DNA of 64,000 nt from Clostridia bacterium (GCA_030625885.1 DAOUPZ010000011.1:44650-108649), one strand, 5' to 3'; shown: positions 8,366 to 16,888, counted from the first letter of the stretch. Made by a program: numbers and translations. The notes: generated by a model from the letters alone, not told the origin.

Positions 8366-9313
8366 ATGGAATATCGCCGATTGGGGGATACCGATCTGAT
8401 GGTATCGCGCTTGTGTTTTGGTGCATTAACCATAGGGCCGCTTCAAGCTCATCTATCTATACGCGATGGGGCACGTGTTATTCGTGAAGCTTTGGAAAGT
8501 GGGGTAAACTTTATTGATACGGCAGATCTGTATGAGACGTATCCCTACATTCGAGAAGCGTTAAAAGGCTATTCTAATGAAGTCATTATTGCTTCTAAAT
8601 CCTATGATTATACCCGTGAAGGAATGGAAAATTCTCTTGATAAAGCATTGAAGCAATTAAATCGAGATGTGATCGATCTGTTTTTGTTGCATGAACAAGA
8701 ATCACGTTTGACTTTAAAAGGGCATTGGCCTGCATATGAATATCTAATGGAAATGAAGGAAAAAGGATATGTTCGTGCCGTTGGTATTTCGTCTCATACC
8801 GTAGAAGCAGTGGATGCGGCTGGGGATATGAAGGAAATAGATGTGATTCATCCGCTCTATAATATGACGGGTATTGGCATTCAAAACGGAACGCGGGAGA
8901 CAATGGAAAAAGCTATTATTAAGGCGCATGATCAGGGTAAAGGCATTTATGGCATGAAGCCTCTTGGGGGCGGAAACTTGTTAAAACATTATAGTGATTG
9001 TCTTTCTTTTGTGCTGGAAAAACCTTTTTTGGATGCGGTGGCTGTGGGTATGAAAACCCCCGAGGAAGTTGAAATGAATATTCAATTTTTTAATGGGGAA
9101 CCTATATCAAAGGAATTGAAGGAGAAGGTCGCACGTCAACCCAAACATTTGCATATTGATGAGTGGTGTGAGGGCTGTGGGGAATGTATTAAACATTGTC
9201 AAAGCCAAGCGCTGTTTATCCAAGCGGGTAAGGCGTGTGTGGATGAAGATAAATGTTTGTTGTGTGGATATTGTGGTGCCTATTGTCCCCAGTTTTACAT
9301 TAAGATTGTATGA
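8366..9313 (+). CDS. Aldo/keto reductase fused to a 2x[4Fe-4S] ferredoxin domain
   Basis: 315 residues. Residues 1-255 form an aldo/keto-reductase TIM barrel with the catalytic set: D-T-A-D-L-Y, the lysine in I-I-A-S-K, and the histidine in F-L-L-H-E-Q. Residues 265-315 hold two clusters, [11 protein letters not shown] and [11 protein letters not shown]. Such fusions are common in anaerobes and are thought to draw electrons from ferredoxin; the substrate is unknown. Its stop overlaps the ruvX region, and it sits inside an otherwise house-keeping operon. Confidence 0.9.
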   Translation: MEYRRLGDTDLMVSRLCFGALTIGPLQAHLSIRDGARVIREALESGVNFIDTADLYETYPYIREALKGYSNEVIIASKSYDYTREGMENSLDKALKQLNRDVIDLFLLHEQESRLTLKGHWPAYEYLMEMKEKGYVRAVGISSHTVEAVDAAGDMKEIDVIHPLYNMTGIGIQNGTRETMEKAIIKAHDQGKGIYGMKPLGGGNLLKHYSDCLSFVLEKPFLDAVAVGMKTPEEVEMNIQFFNGEPISKELKEKVARQPKHLHIDEWCEGCGECIKHCQSQALFIQAGKACVDEDKCLLCGYCGAYCPQFYIKIV

Positions 9314-9324
9314 GGAGTGAAATG

Positions 9325-9750
9325 ATGCGCATAATAGGACTGGATGTCGGTGATCGTCGCATCGGTGTTGCTTTGAGCGATGCTTTTGGTTGGACGGCTC
9401 AAGGATTAGAAGTGATTCATCGAAAAGATATTGATAAAGATATTGAGAGAATAAAGTATCTTTGCAAGGAAAATGATGTGCAAAAATTGGTTGTAGGTTT
9501 ACCCAAAAATATGAATGCTTCAATCGGGCCTCAAGGGGAAAAGGTACTTGAATTTGTTGAAATTCTGAAGGAAAATGTTCTAGAGGATATCGTTATGTGG
9601 GATGAACGTCTTACGACGGTGGCAGCGGAAAAAACGCTTTTAGAGGCTGATACCAGTCGGAAGAAACGCAAGAAAGTCATTGATAAGGTAGCAGCTGTTT
9701 TTATCTTGCAAGGTTATCTTGATCATTGCAGCAGGCAACAACTAAAATAA
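9325..9750 (+). CDS. ruvX: RuvX/YqgF, Holliday-junction resolvase-like nuclease
   Basis: RNase H-fold protein of about 141 residues, with [15 protein letters not shown] at the start, V-V-G-L-P-K-N-M in the middle and the D-E-R-L-T-T-V-A-A motif with the catalytic acids. YqgF proteins act in 16S rRNA 5' maturation in E. coli and are Holliday-junction-resolvase-like; the exact role in Clostridia is not settled. ATG 9325 is favoured because GAGGAG at 9312-9317 gives proper spacing; ATG 9322 is possible. Confidence 0.93.
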   Translation: MRIIGLDVGDRRIGVALSDAFGWTAQGLEVIHRKDIDKDIERIKYLCKENDVQKLVVGLPKNMNASIGPQGEKVLEFVEILKENVLEDIVMWDERLTTVAAEKTLLEADTSRKKRKKVIDKVAAVFILQGYLDHCSRQQLK

Positions 9751-9780
9751 CTGCTATAAGCAGGAAGGAGATAATATAAT

Positions 9781-10053
9781 ATGAATGATGAAGAATTACA
9801 AACGATTACTTTAACAGATGAAGAAGGGAAAGAACACGAATTTGTAGTAGTTGATATTCTTAATGTAGAAGATAAGGACTATGTCATTCTTCAACCTAAT
9901 ACAGACGAACCGGAGGAAGGCATTATTTTACGGATAGACCAGGATGATGATGGAAATGATGTGTTAGTAGAAATCGAATCAGATGACGAATTCCAAAAAG
10001 TCGTTGATGTGTGGGAAGACTTAACTTATCAAGCAGAAGAGGAAGACGAATAA
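9781..10053 (+). CDS. DUF1292 acidic protein (YrzB family)
   Basis: A 90-residue, highly acidic protein with the DUF1292 pattern: I-T-L-T-D-E-E-G-K-E-H-E-F at the N-terminus, Y-V-I-L-Q-P, and an acidic I-x-x-D-D-E-F-x-x-V middle. The biochemical role is unknown. In Firmicutes it follows ruvX almost invariably, as here, suggesting a link with the RuvX/MltG functions. A terminator follows at once. Confidence 0.88.
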   Translation: MNDEELQTITLTDEEGKEHEFVVVDILNVEDKDYVILQPNTDEPEEGIILRIDQDDDGNDVLVEIESDDEFQKVVDVWEDLTYQAEEEDE

Positions 10054-10078
10054 AAACAGCCATTGGCTGTTTTTTTTA
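10052..10078 (+). terminator. Terminator after the alaS-DUF1292 operon
   Basis: AAAACAGCC-ATT-GGCTGTTTTTTTT: perfect stem and T8 tract, starting at the stop codon of the DUF1292 gene. Confidence 0.9.
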
Positions 10079-10128
10079 TGCGATTTTTTGAGAAACTGCG
10101 ATAAAAATGTGCTTGAATTATTGTATAT

Positions 10129-10142
10129 ACTGTATATACAGT
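10129..10142. promoter_or_regulatory. Perfect 14-bp palindrome ACTGTATATACAGT
   Basis: ACTGTATATACAGT is a perfect inverted repeat, embedded in a longer GTATATAC-TGTATATACAGTAC array. It lies about 70 bp upstream of the promoter for the coiled-coil genes. It could be a repressor or activator operator; the factor is unknown. Confidence 0.4.
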
Positions 10143-10209
10143 ACCCATAATAAAAAGTATCTATTGTAAATCATAGAGTAATATAGTTGAGGATAAAAAA
10201 GGAAGAAAT

Positions 10210-10238
10210 TTGAAGTTCACATTCTAATATGCTATAAT
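10210..10238 (+). promoter_or_regulatory. Sigma-A promoter of the coiled-coil gene pair
   Basis: TTGAAG at 10210-10215, 17-bp spacer, TATAAT at 10233-10238, 26 bp before the start codon with AGAGGAG between. Confidence 0.7.
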
Positions 10239-10264
10239 GAAAAAATAGAGGAGCGTGAAATAAT

Positions 10265-10600
10265 ATGGAAGACACGTTAAAGCAAATTTTAGAAGGTCAA
10301 AAACGAATGGAACAACGTCTGGATGGAATGGATAAGCGTTTAGATGGAATGGATCAACGGATGACTTCGTTGGAAGCGGGTCAGGCAGACTTAAAGTCTG
10401 AGGTTTCAGATATTAAGGTTACCGTAGATCGAATTGAGACCAGACAAAACGGGATCTTGGAGCAGACTGCGGGTCTCATTGAATTTAAAGGGGAAGTCAG
10501 CGAAAAGCTGGATGAAATCATTCAAACACAGAAATCGACAGCCGGGATGTTAGGGGAACATGAAATACAGATTAGAAACTTACAGAGACGACCAGTTTAA
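10265..10600 (+). CDS. Predicted coiled-coil protein
   Basis: 111 residues, almost entirely heptad-like. A tandem R-L-D-G-M-D-x-R unit occurs twice (residues 17-32), followed by M-T-S-L-E-A-G-Q-A-D-L-K-S-E-V-S-D-I-K. Such short coiled-coil proteins resemble the DUF-type or hemolysin-XhlA-like and phage accessory proteins, but without a transmembrane tail, so no function is assigned. A good promoter and ribosome site support expression. It is followed by a second coiled-coil gene in the same orientation. Confidence 0.6.
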   Translation: MEDTLKQILEGQKRMEQRLDGMDKRLDGMDQRMTSLEAGQADLKSEVSDIKVTVDRIETRQNGILEQTAGLIEFKGEVSEKLDEIIQTQKSTAGMLGEHEIQIRNLQRRPV

Positions 10601-10630
10601 TAATGAATCAATTTTAAGGGGTTGAGTTTT

Positions 10631-10927
10631 ATGGCCGATAAGATATTAGAATTAGTAGAGAAAATGTATATTGAATTTAGCCAAAAATTTGAAGCAATAG
10701 ACGATAGATTTGATGAAATGGGAAAAGAGATTAAGCGTAACCGTGACGAGATTAAGAAAGTTGGGGCGACGATTGATGACGAGGTTACGCCTAAAATAGA
10801 TGCGTTATTTGATGGGTATAAACAGAATCATGATCAGATCACAGAAATTAAGCATGATGTTAAAGAATTGAGCTGTAAGGTTGATAAGCAAGAAGTTGAG
10901 ATAAAAGTGATTAAAAATGTTCAATAA
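10631..10927 (+). CDS. Predicted coiled-coil protein
   Basis: 98 residues with alternating charged heptads: F-E-A-I-D-D-R-F-D-E-M-G-K-E-I-K and repeated D-E-I-K/T-E-I-K-H-D-V-K-E-L patterns. It resembles the preceding protein in design rather than sequence, and the two probably form an operon and perhaps a hetero-oligomer (inference). ATG 10631 has AAGGGG about 9 bp upstream. Function unknown. Confidence 0.6.
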   Translation: MADKILELVEKMYIEFSQKFEAIDDRFDEMGKEIKRNRDEIKKVGATIDDEVTPKIDALFDGYKQNHDQITEIKHDVKELSCKVDKQEVEIKVIKNVQ

Positions 10928-10954
10928 TGAAAATGCAATTGATAGTTGAGATTA

Positions 10955-10986
10955 GAGGCTTCATTCTAAAAAGGATGAAGCCTTTC
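10955..10986 (+). terminator. Terminator after the coiled-coil pair
   Basis: AGGCTTCATTCT-AAAA-AGGATGAAGCCTTT, a near-perfect 12-bp stem with a short T run. Confidence 0.75.
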
Positions 10987-10995
10987 CTATATAGT

Positions 10996-11021
10996 GACAT
11001 CCGAAAGGATGTCTTTCTTTT
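10996..11021 (+). terminator. Second hairpin with T tract
   Basis: GACATCC-GAAA-GGATGTC followed by TTTCTTTT; a tetraloop terminator-like hairpin 10 bp after the previous one. Confidence 0.65.
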
Positions 11022-11091
11022 GTATACCCTCTTGTGTTCATGTCAATACTGAAAATATGAGGACATGTTTTTGACACAGGGAGGGAGCTTG

Positions 11092-11136
11092 ATGAAGATT
11101 ACAGATAAAGTGGTAAAAAATAGATTTCATGATTAG
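11092..11136 (+). other. 14-codon open frame with strong ribosome site (possible leader peptide)
   Basis: GGGAGGGAGC lies 3-10 bp upstream of ATG 11092; the frame encodes 14 residues, M-K-I-T-D-K-V-V and so on, then TAG. It lies 60 bp before the GTPase gene. It may be an upstream leader peptide or simply a chance frame; nothing else supports translation. Confidence 0.25.
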
Positions 11137-11196
11137 GGTGTGCTTTGCATAAAATTGATTTTAGAGAAAAGAAAATTGTGAAAGGGGGTACAAAGT

Positions 11197-11943
11197 ATGC
11201 AGAAAATTGTTGTTGTCGGCCGGAATGATGCTGGAAAATCAACCCTCCTTGGCGAGATTTATCGTGGCTTGACAGCCAAAGGATATCAACCTATGGTCAT
11301 TGGTTCTGGTATTCAAGATGAAAAGCCTTTTTTGGAAAAGGGAATCCCTTCAGCGTATATTACCATTGAAACGCCGGAAACTAGGCGAGATTTAGCAGAT
11401 AATATGGAACGGGTGATGCGGAATTCTCTCAATAAAATTGAAGAAAACAATAAGCTCATTCAACATGCAAAGCATGCTTTAAGTGAATTAAATAAAGTGC
11501 GGTCTGTCTTGGAGCTAGGGCAAATTTTTCAAAATGATTTACCTTATCCATCAAAATTGCCCGATACCTTTTTGTTAGAAGCGGTGGGGATTGGCGATGG
11601 ATACAAATCTTTGGATGGGAAGCAGGTTGCGGACATACTGGTAACGGTCGTTCCTGCAGGGATTAAATCAGAATTATTAATGGAAAACGATAATATTCTT
11701 TTAGATAAAGCCGATGTGATTGCGGTCACTAAAATTGATGTCACGTCAAAAACGGTTGCCAATTCGAATGTCAAGCTGCTCCAAAGGATTTATCGTAACA
11801 AGCCCATTATTCCTATTGTGGCTTCAGAAGGGATCCATACGGATTTAGTGGTGAAAGAAATTATTAATAAGATGGGTGACCCGGTAGAATTATTGAATAA
11901 AGCAACGTATAATCGTAAGGCAAAACCAATTCCAGCGCATTAA
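11197..11943 (+). CDS. G3E-like P-loop GTPase of unknown target
   Basis: 248 residues. Seen: Walker A G-R-N-D-A-G-K-S-T at residues 8-16, an E-A-V-G-I-G-D segment (about 129-135) like the glutamate motif of the G3E class (HypB, UreG, CobW), and T-K-I-D (about 174-177) as the GTP base-specificity motif. A charged helix (about 65-105) is inserted between P-loop and switch. G3E proteins deliver metals or cobalamin to enzymes, but no metal-binding cysteine/histidine stretch is visible here. AAGGGGG precedes the ATG. It stands alone between two terminator regions; specific function unassigned. Confidence 0.65.
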   Translation: MQKIVVVGRNDAGKSTLLGEIYRGLTAKGYQPMVIGSGIQDEKPFLEKGIPSAYITIETPETRRDLADNMERVMRNSLNKIEENNKLIQHAKHALSELNKVRSVLELGQIFQNDLPYPSKLPDTFLLEAVGIGDGYKSLDGKQVADILVTVVPAGIKSELLMENDNILLDKADVIAVTKIDVTSKTVANSNVKLLQRIYRNKPIIPIVASEGIHTDLVVKEIINKMGDPVELLNKATYNRKAKPIPAH

Positions 11944-11962
11944 AAGCAGCTTTGCTGCTTTT
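11942..11962 (+). terminator. Terminator after the GTPase gene
   Basis: AAAAGCAGC-TTT-GCTGCTTTT starting in the stop codon. Confidence 0.75.
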
Positions 11963-12003
11963 GGCAGGTAGGAGGTAGCAGGTAGCAGGTAGGAAAAGAC
12001 AGG
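11963..12003. repeat. GGCAGGTAGGAGGTAGCAGGTAG repeat block
   Basis: Three successive AGGTAG units, two of them preceded by C, belonging to the same dispersed repeat as 1097-1315 and 2932-3134. Confidence 0.6.
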
Positions 12004-12004
12004 G

Positions 12005-12030
12005 AAAAGCAGCCTTCGGCTGTTTTTCTT
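12005..12030 (+). terminator. Second terminator upstream of mltG
   Basis: AAAAGCAGCC-TTC-GGCTGTTTTTCTT; a stable stem with T tract, in tandem with the terminator at 11942. Confidence 0.7.
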
Positions 12031-12090
12031 GTCTATACATACAAAACAAGTTATAATATGAATATAAAATAAGTAGAGGATGGTTCAATT

Positions 12091-13116
12091 ATGGGCGTTA
12101 TTGTACAGCAAAAACAAAAGCGCAAGATCATTGGGCGTTTTACAGGAATCCTGCTGCTGGTTATTATAATAGGTGGATTTTTTTTAATGAACCGGTTTTC
12201 CGCTATGACTTCTTCTAAAGGAGAGTATGAGGAAAATACCATATGTATCGTCGATCGCGGGGCTACAACTGAGGAGATTGCTAATCAATTAAAGCAAGCC
12301 AATGTAATTAAATATCCCCTGGTATTTCGTCTCCTTACAAAAATGGACGGGAAAGAAGGCCAGCTAAAGGCAGGAACTTATCAATTTCCGGCGGGTTTAA
12401 CGTTAGAACAAATTTTGCAAAAGGTATACGAAGGGAATACAGCTTACGTTTGGATCACGATTCCGGAAGGGTTTAAAACGAAGCAAATTGTTGAACTGCT
12501 TGACACGAAGGGATTGATCGATAAAGAACAGTTTATGCAGGAAGTGCAAGAAGGGCAGTTTAAATATTCATTTTTAAACGAACGGGTCCCTTCAGAAAAA
12601 CGGTTAGAAGGATTTTTGTTTCCGGATACCTATCAAGTTGCAGATGGCATGACGGAACATGCTCTTATTAAGATGATGTTGCAGCGGTTTGAAGACGTTT
12701 TTGTAAAAGAATGGGACAAGCGGTCCGATGAAATAGAACTATCTTTTAATGAGGCGGTTATACTGGCATCCATTATTGAACGAGAAGCAGCAGTCGATCA
12801 AGAACGTCCAATCATTGCTTCTGTTTTTTATAATCGGCTTCAAAAAAACTGGAGATTGCAATCTTGTGCAACGGTGCAATATCTTTTTGATAAGCCTAAA
12901 CCACGGTTGCTTACAAAAGATACGAAAATTGAATCGCCATATAACACTTATCTTCATCAGGGATTACCGCCAGGTCCCATTTCTAATCCTGGGGAAGCTT
13001 CTTTGAAAGCGGTATTGAGTCCTGCTGATACGGATTATATGTTTTTTGTTGCGCAAGCGGATGGAACGCATCATTTTAGTAAAAAATATAGTGAGCATTT
13101 AGATAATAAACAATAG
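12091..13116 (+). CDS. mltG: MltG, endolytic murein transglycosylase
   Basis: MltG cuts nascent peptidoglycan and sets glycan strand length. The 341-residue protein has an N-terminal cytoplasmic tail, one membrane segment (about residues 15-37), a LysM-like region, and the YceG catalytic domain with A-S-I-I-E-R-E-A containing the catalytic glutamate, V-F-Y-N-R-L, and P-Y-N-T-Y-x-x-x-G-L-P-P-G-P-I-S-N-P-G. The AGAGGA site fits ATG 12091. It corresponds to B. subtilis yrrL, placed between DUF1292 and trmR as in Bacillus. Confidence 0.95.
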   Translation: MGVIVQQKQKRKIIGRFTGILLLVIIIGGFFLMNRFSAMTSSKGEYEENTICIVDRGATTEEIANQLKQANVIKYPLVFRLLTKMDGKEGQLKAGTYQFPAGLTLEQILQKVYEGNTAYVWITIPEGFKTKQIVELLDTKGLIDKEQFMQEVQEGQFKYSFLNERVPSEKRLEGFLFPDTYQVADGMTEHALIKMMLQRFEDVFVKEWDKRSDEIELSFNEAVILASIIEREAAVDQERPIIASVFYNRLQKNWRLQSCATVQYLFDKPKPRLLTKDTKIESPYNTYLHQGLPPGPISNPGEASLKAVLSPADTDYMFFVAQADGTHHFSKKYSEHLDNKQ

Positions 13117-13138
13117 AGGGAAGAAAGGAACTTTTACC

Positions 13139-13804
13139 ATGCCCTTAGATATTACGAACTTGGAAGTGGAAAAATATATTAGAGGTTTTGTGCCGCCTCG
13201 GGATGCTTTGATGACGGAACTGGAGCAACAGGCGGAAAAGGAAACCATCCCGATTATCCGGCCGGAGGTTGGAGAACTGCTTTATCTGCTGACCTGTCTG
13301 AAAAAGCCGCAGCGTGTATTGGAAATTGTGACAGCTATTGGTTATTCAACGTTATGGCTGGTAAAAGGAATGGCATCCACTGGCGAAATTGTCACCATTG
13401 AGATTGATGAAACAAGAGCAGCGCAGGCCCGGGAAAATTTTGTGCGTGCCGGGGTTTCAGAGAAAGTTAAACTTAAAGTAGGGGATGCCCGCGATATTTT
13501 GCCTGCTTTAACGGGGGCGTTCGATCTCGTATTTATGGATGCGGCTAAAGGTCAGTATCCTTTTTTTCTGGAGAATGTGTTGCCCCTTCTTAAGGAAGGG
13601 AGCGTGTTGATTACAGATAACATTTTAATATATGGGATGGTGGTCGAAGAACGTCCACCCAGGCGTCATCGTACCATGGTCAAACGAATGCATGATTATT
13701 TAAACCAGGTGTCTGATCCGGAGCAATGGGAAACAGTGATGCTTCCTGTTGGGGATGGATTGGCGATTAGTATGAAGAAAGGAAGTCAACCGCATGAATC
13801 ATAA
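13139..13804 (+). CDS. trmR: TrmR-like SAM-dependent O-methyltransferase
   Basis: A 221-residue class I methyltransferase (O-methyltransferase family 3). SAM-binding signature E-I-V-T-A-I-G-Y-S-T (about residues 62-71), then V-T-I-E-I-D-E-T-R and D-L-V-F-M-D-A-A-K-G. B. subtilis YrrM (TrmR) methylates 5-hydroxyuridine at tRNA position 34 to give 5-methoxyuridine. The assignment rests on the conserved yrrL-yrrM-yrrN/O order and on the U32 gene next to it; catechol-type small-molecule methylation is the alternative. Overlaps the U32 gene by 11 bp. Confidence 0.85.
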   Translation: MPLDITNLEVEKYIRGFVPPRDALMTELEQQAEKETIPIIRPEVGELLYLLTCLKKPQRVLEIVTAIGYSTLWLVKGMASTGEIVTIEIDETRAAQARENFVRAGVSEKVKLKVGDARDILPALTGAFDLVFMDAAKGQYPFFLENVLPLLKEGSVLITDNILIYGMVVEERPPRRHRTMVKRMHDYLNQVSDPEQWETVMLPVGDGLAISMKKGSQPHES

Positions 13805-15017
13805 ACCGGAACTTTTAGCACCCGCAGGCGATTTAGAGAAACTAAAATTTGCAGTGATATTTGGTGCAGACGCAGTATATATTGGCGGCAATGAATTTGG
13901 ACTGAGAGCGACTGCGCGAAACTTTACAATAGAACACATGCAGGAAGGTATTCAATTTGCACATCAACACGGCGCCAAAGTCTATTTAACCGTTAATATT
14001 TATGCGCATAATGAGGACATTGCAAAATTACCGGACTATCTATCAAGTTTAAGCGGATTGGATTTGGACGGACTGATTGTTTCCGATCTCGGTATATTAT
14101 CATTGATTAAGGCGGAATTACCTCATATGCCGCTTCATCTGAGTACACAGGCCAATACAACCAATTGGTGCAGTGCCCAATTCTGGCAGCAGCAAGGTTT
14201 AGAGCGGATTATAGGTGCGCGTGAGCTTAGCTTAAAGGAAATTAAGGAGATTACCCAAAAAGTTGATATTGAAATGGAAGGGTTTGTGCACGGTGCCATG
14301 TGTATTTCTTATTCCGGCCGTTGTTTGCTGAGTAATTTTATGGCTGGAAGGGATGCGAATCGGGGTTTATGTACACATCCTTGCCGTTGGGAGTATGCTG
14401 TAGTAGAACCCAAAAGGCCCGGTCAGTATTTTCCTGTCATTGAAGACGAAAGGGGAACTTATATTTTCAATTCTAAAGATATGTGTATGATTGAAAACAT
14501 TCCCGAACTAATTGAGAGCGGCCTTGGCAGCTTGAAGATTGAGGGAAGGATGAAAAGTGTTTATTATGTTGCGACGGTGACGCATGTTTACCGTCAGGCG
14601 CTAGATGCATATTTTAATGATCCGGATGGATATCAATTTGATCCGCAGTGGTTAGAAGAACTCCAAAAGGTCAGCCATCGTCCATTTACAACAGGATTTT
14701 ATTTTAACAATCCAGGCAAAGAGGGGCAGAATTATGAAGATTCGGGATATATTAGAGATTATTCTTTTGTTGGGGTTGTTTTGGATTATGATCAGCAAAA
14801 AAAGGAAGCCGTGATTCAGCAGCGTAATCATTTTGCTGTTGGGCAGGAAGTTGAGCTATTTGGTCCCCACACGCCTTTATTTACTCAAACAATAACCTCG
14901 CTTATAGATGAGGAAGGCCAGTCTGTAGAGGTGGCGCCGCATCCCCAGCAAACCTTGCGCATGCCGGTTGATTATCCTGTTGAACCCTATACAATTCTTA
15001 GGCGAAAGGATAACTAA
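13794..15017 (+). CDS. trhP: U32 family protein TrhP (tRNA 5-hydroxyuridine formation)
   Basis: 407 residues of the peptidase U32 family. N-terminal P-E-L-L-A-P-A-G-D-L-E-K-L-K and G-A-D-A-V-Y-I-G-G; the conserved G-R-C-L-L-S and C-T-H-P-C-R-W-E-Y cysteine-bearing segment; L-K-I-E-G-R-M-K-S. Despite the name, TrhP proteins are implicated in prephenate-dependent hydroxylation of tRNA U34, the step before TrmR, and that pairing is preserved here. Only one U32 gene is present, against the yrrN/yrrO pair of Bacillus; this longer form matches YrrO. Confidence 0.88.
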   Translation: MNHKPELLAPAGDLEKLKFAVIFGADAVYIGGNEFGLRATARNFTIEHMQEGIQFAHQHGAKVYLTVNIYAHNEDIAKLPDYLSSLSGLDLDGLIVSDLGILSLIKAELPHMPLHLSTQANTTNWCSAQFWQQQGLERIIGARELSLKEIKEITQKVDIEMEGFVHGAMCISYSGRCLLSNFMAGRDANRGLCTHPCRWEYAVVEPKRPGQYFPVIEDERGTYIFNSKDMCMIENIPELIESGLGSLKIEGRMKSVYYVATVTHVYRQALDAYFNDPDGYQFDPQWLEELQKVSHRPFTTGFYFNNPGKEGQNYEDSGYIRDYSFVGVVLDYDQQKKEAVIQQRNHFAVGQEVELFGPHTPLFTQTITSLIDEEGQSVEVAPHPQQTLRMPVDYPVEPYTILRRKDN

Positions 15018-15116
15018 ACCTGCTTATATTAGAGTGTTTTTTCATGTATAAATAAGTGCTAACTCGAAAAAAATAATCCTAGGTTCGTCCAATAAATGAG
15101 AGAAAGGATGAAGCCC

Positions 15117-16805
15117 ATGGATGATATGAAACAATCGAATGGGTTAATTAAGCGAACCATCATTTTAGGGTTCGTTTTTTTAATGATATTCAGTTTTTTA
15201 GGGCTGCAATTATATCGAATACAAATGATTCATGGTAAACGTTTGGCGGAAGTGGCTTTTTCCCAACGCGCGCAAAAATTACCTTTAAAGGTGCCCCGTG
15301 GGGATATTTTAGATCGACACCTTGAACCGTTTACCAATCAAATGAAAGCATTAAGTTGTTGCGCTTTCCCTGTGATTATTCCACCACAGCAACGTAGAGA
15401 TATAGCGGTCAAACTTGCCCGGATTCTGCCGCTTGAGCAGGAAACGATTTTAAAAAAGTTAGAAGCACCTGTTTCTCCGCATGCTATATACGAACCATTG
15501 ACGCTTGAAATGCAAGAAGAAATTTCATCTTTAGATATGCCTGGGATTATCGTTATTGATAAAAGAATGCGGTATGGAATTCCAGGTATCGCCCATCATG
15601 TTTTAGGTTACCTGAAGGAATGGAATAGTCAAGGGGATGCAGGTGTGGAGAAAAGTGCAAACTCGATATTACAACATCAGGAAAGAGAAAATGTTGTTGC
15701 TATGGTCGATGCGAGACGGGGAATGATTAGCGGTTTAGGTGTACGGCGGCAGCCTCCTAATAAAAAGAAAGAGCGGCATGTGGTATTAACATTAGATAAA
15801 AAGGTCCAGCAGTGTGTGGAAGATACCATGAATCGTTATATATCCAGCGGTGCGGTCATTGTTTTAAAGCCGCAAACAGGAGAAATTCTGGCTATGGCCA
15901 GTCGCCCGGACTTCCAACCTGAGGCACCAAACTTTCAAGAGGAAGATACGGAAGAGAACGGGAAGCTATTAAATCGGGGTATACGATCTTTTCCACCGGG
16001 TTCTGTATTTAAGGTGGTTGTAGCGGCAGCTGCATTAGAAGAGAAGTTGGTAGATCAGCAAGAAAAATTTTTGTGCCCGGGATATATTGAAGTGGGTCAA
16101 CGTATGATTAAATGTCACCAATATAAGTCAGGGGGTCACGGAGAGATTACGTTTTCTGAGGGTATGGTGCATTCTTGTAATGTTGTTTTCATAGAGCTTG
16201 CAAACCGTTTGGGAAAAGAAATACTTATCAAGTATGCACAAAAATTTGGGTTTGGTGAAAAAACAGGAATCGGTTTACCGGGAGAGAAGGACGGACCGCT
16301 TCCCAATCTTTCTCAAATGTATTGTGGTGATCTGGCAAATGCAGCAATTGGGCAAGGGGAAATTAAAGTGACACCGTTGCAGGTGGCTCAGATGATGGCG
16401 GTCGTTGCTAATAATGGGGTTAGCGTACCGTTAATGCTCTTGAAAGAGGTGCGAGATGGAGAAGGTACATTGATTGAACGGTTTTCTAAGCGTCAGTCAA
16501 CACGAGTTATTTCGCCTGATACGGCGTATGCACTGCAAAGGATGCTGGTAGATGTGACCCTGAAAGGAACAGGATACCGTGCGCAAGTCAAGGGAACCGT
16601 AGTGGCCGGAAAGACGGGAACGGCTCAAACCGGGCAATACAATGAGGATGGCGATGAAATGACGCATGCCTGGTTTGCAGGTTATGCGCCGTCGGTTCAA
16701 CCCCAATATGTTGTGGTGGTATTTGCAGAGAATGGTGGTTCCGGCGGCAGTGAAGCAGCCCCTGTGTTTAGAGAAATAGTGGAAAGTCTGCTAAAAGTTA
16801 ATTAA
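15117..16805 (+). CDS. Class B penicillin-binding protein (transpeptidase)
   Basis: About 562 residues: N-terminal membrane anchor (about 13-34), a dimerisation/pedestal region with P-R-G-D-I-L-D-R, then the transpeptidase domain with S-x-x-K in P-P-G-S-V-F-K, the S-C-N triad (S-x-N), and K-T-G-T-A-Q-T. It crosslinks peptidoglycan outside the membrane. There are no PASTA domains, so it is closer to clostridial PbpA or spore-specific PBPs than to SpoVD with PASTA. ATG 15117 has AAAGG 9 bp upstream; the ATGs at 15096 and 15108 are poorly spaced. Its neighbour sigK suggests, but does not prove, a sporulation role. Confidence 0.9.
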   Translation: MDDMKQSNGLIKRTIILGFVFLMIFSFLGLQLYRIQMIHGKRLAEVAFSQRAQKLPLKVPRGDILDRHLEPFTNQMKALSCCAFPVIIPPQQRRDIAVKLARILPLEQETILKKLEAPVSPHAIYEPLTLEMQEEISSLDMPGIIVIDKRMRYGIPGIAHHVLGYLKEWNSQGDAGVEKSANSILQHQERENVVAMVDARRGMISGLGVRRQPPNKKKERHVVLTLDKKVQQCVEDTMNRYISSGAVIVLKPQTGEILAMASRPDFQPEAPNFQEEDTEENGKLLNRGIRSFPPGSVFKVVVAAAALEEKLVDQQEKFLCPGYIEVGQRMIKCHQYKSGGHGEITFSEGMVHSCNVVFIELANRLGKEILIKYAQKFGFGEKTGIGLPGEKDGPLPNLSQMYCGDLANAAIGQGEIKVTPLQVAQMMAVVANNGVSVPLMLLKEVRDGEGTLIERFSKRQSTRVISPDTAYALQRMLVDVTLKGTGYRAQVKGTVVAGKTGTAQTGQYNEDGDEMTHAWFAGYAPSVQPQYVVVVFAENGGSGGSEAAPVFREIVESLLKVN

Positions 16806-16831
16806 GTAAAAAAGGGCTTTGACAGGCACTA

Positions 16832-16855
16832 ATATCATTAAACCTCCATATGATA
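16832..16855 (+). promoter_or_regulatory. Possible sigma-E-type promoter of sigK
   Basis: CATATGATA at 16847-16855 resembles the mother-cell -10 CATA-three bases-TA, with ATATC at 16832 in roughly the -35 position. sigK is sigma-E dependent in known sporulators. No TTGACA/TATAAT pair with good spacing was found here. Confidence 0.35.
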
Positions 16856-16888
16856 GTTTTAAAACCTAATGGGTGGAGGTGAAAGTAC

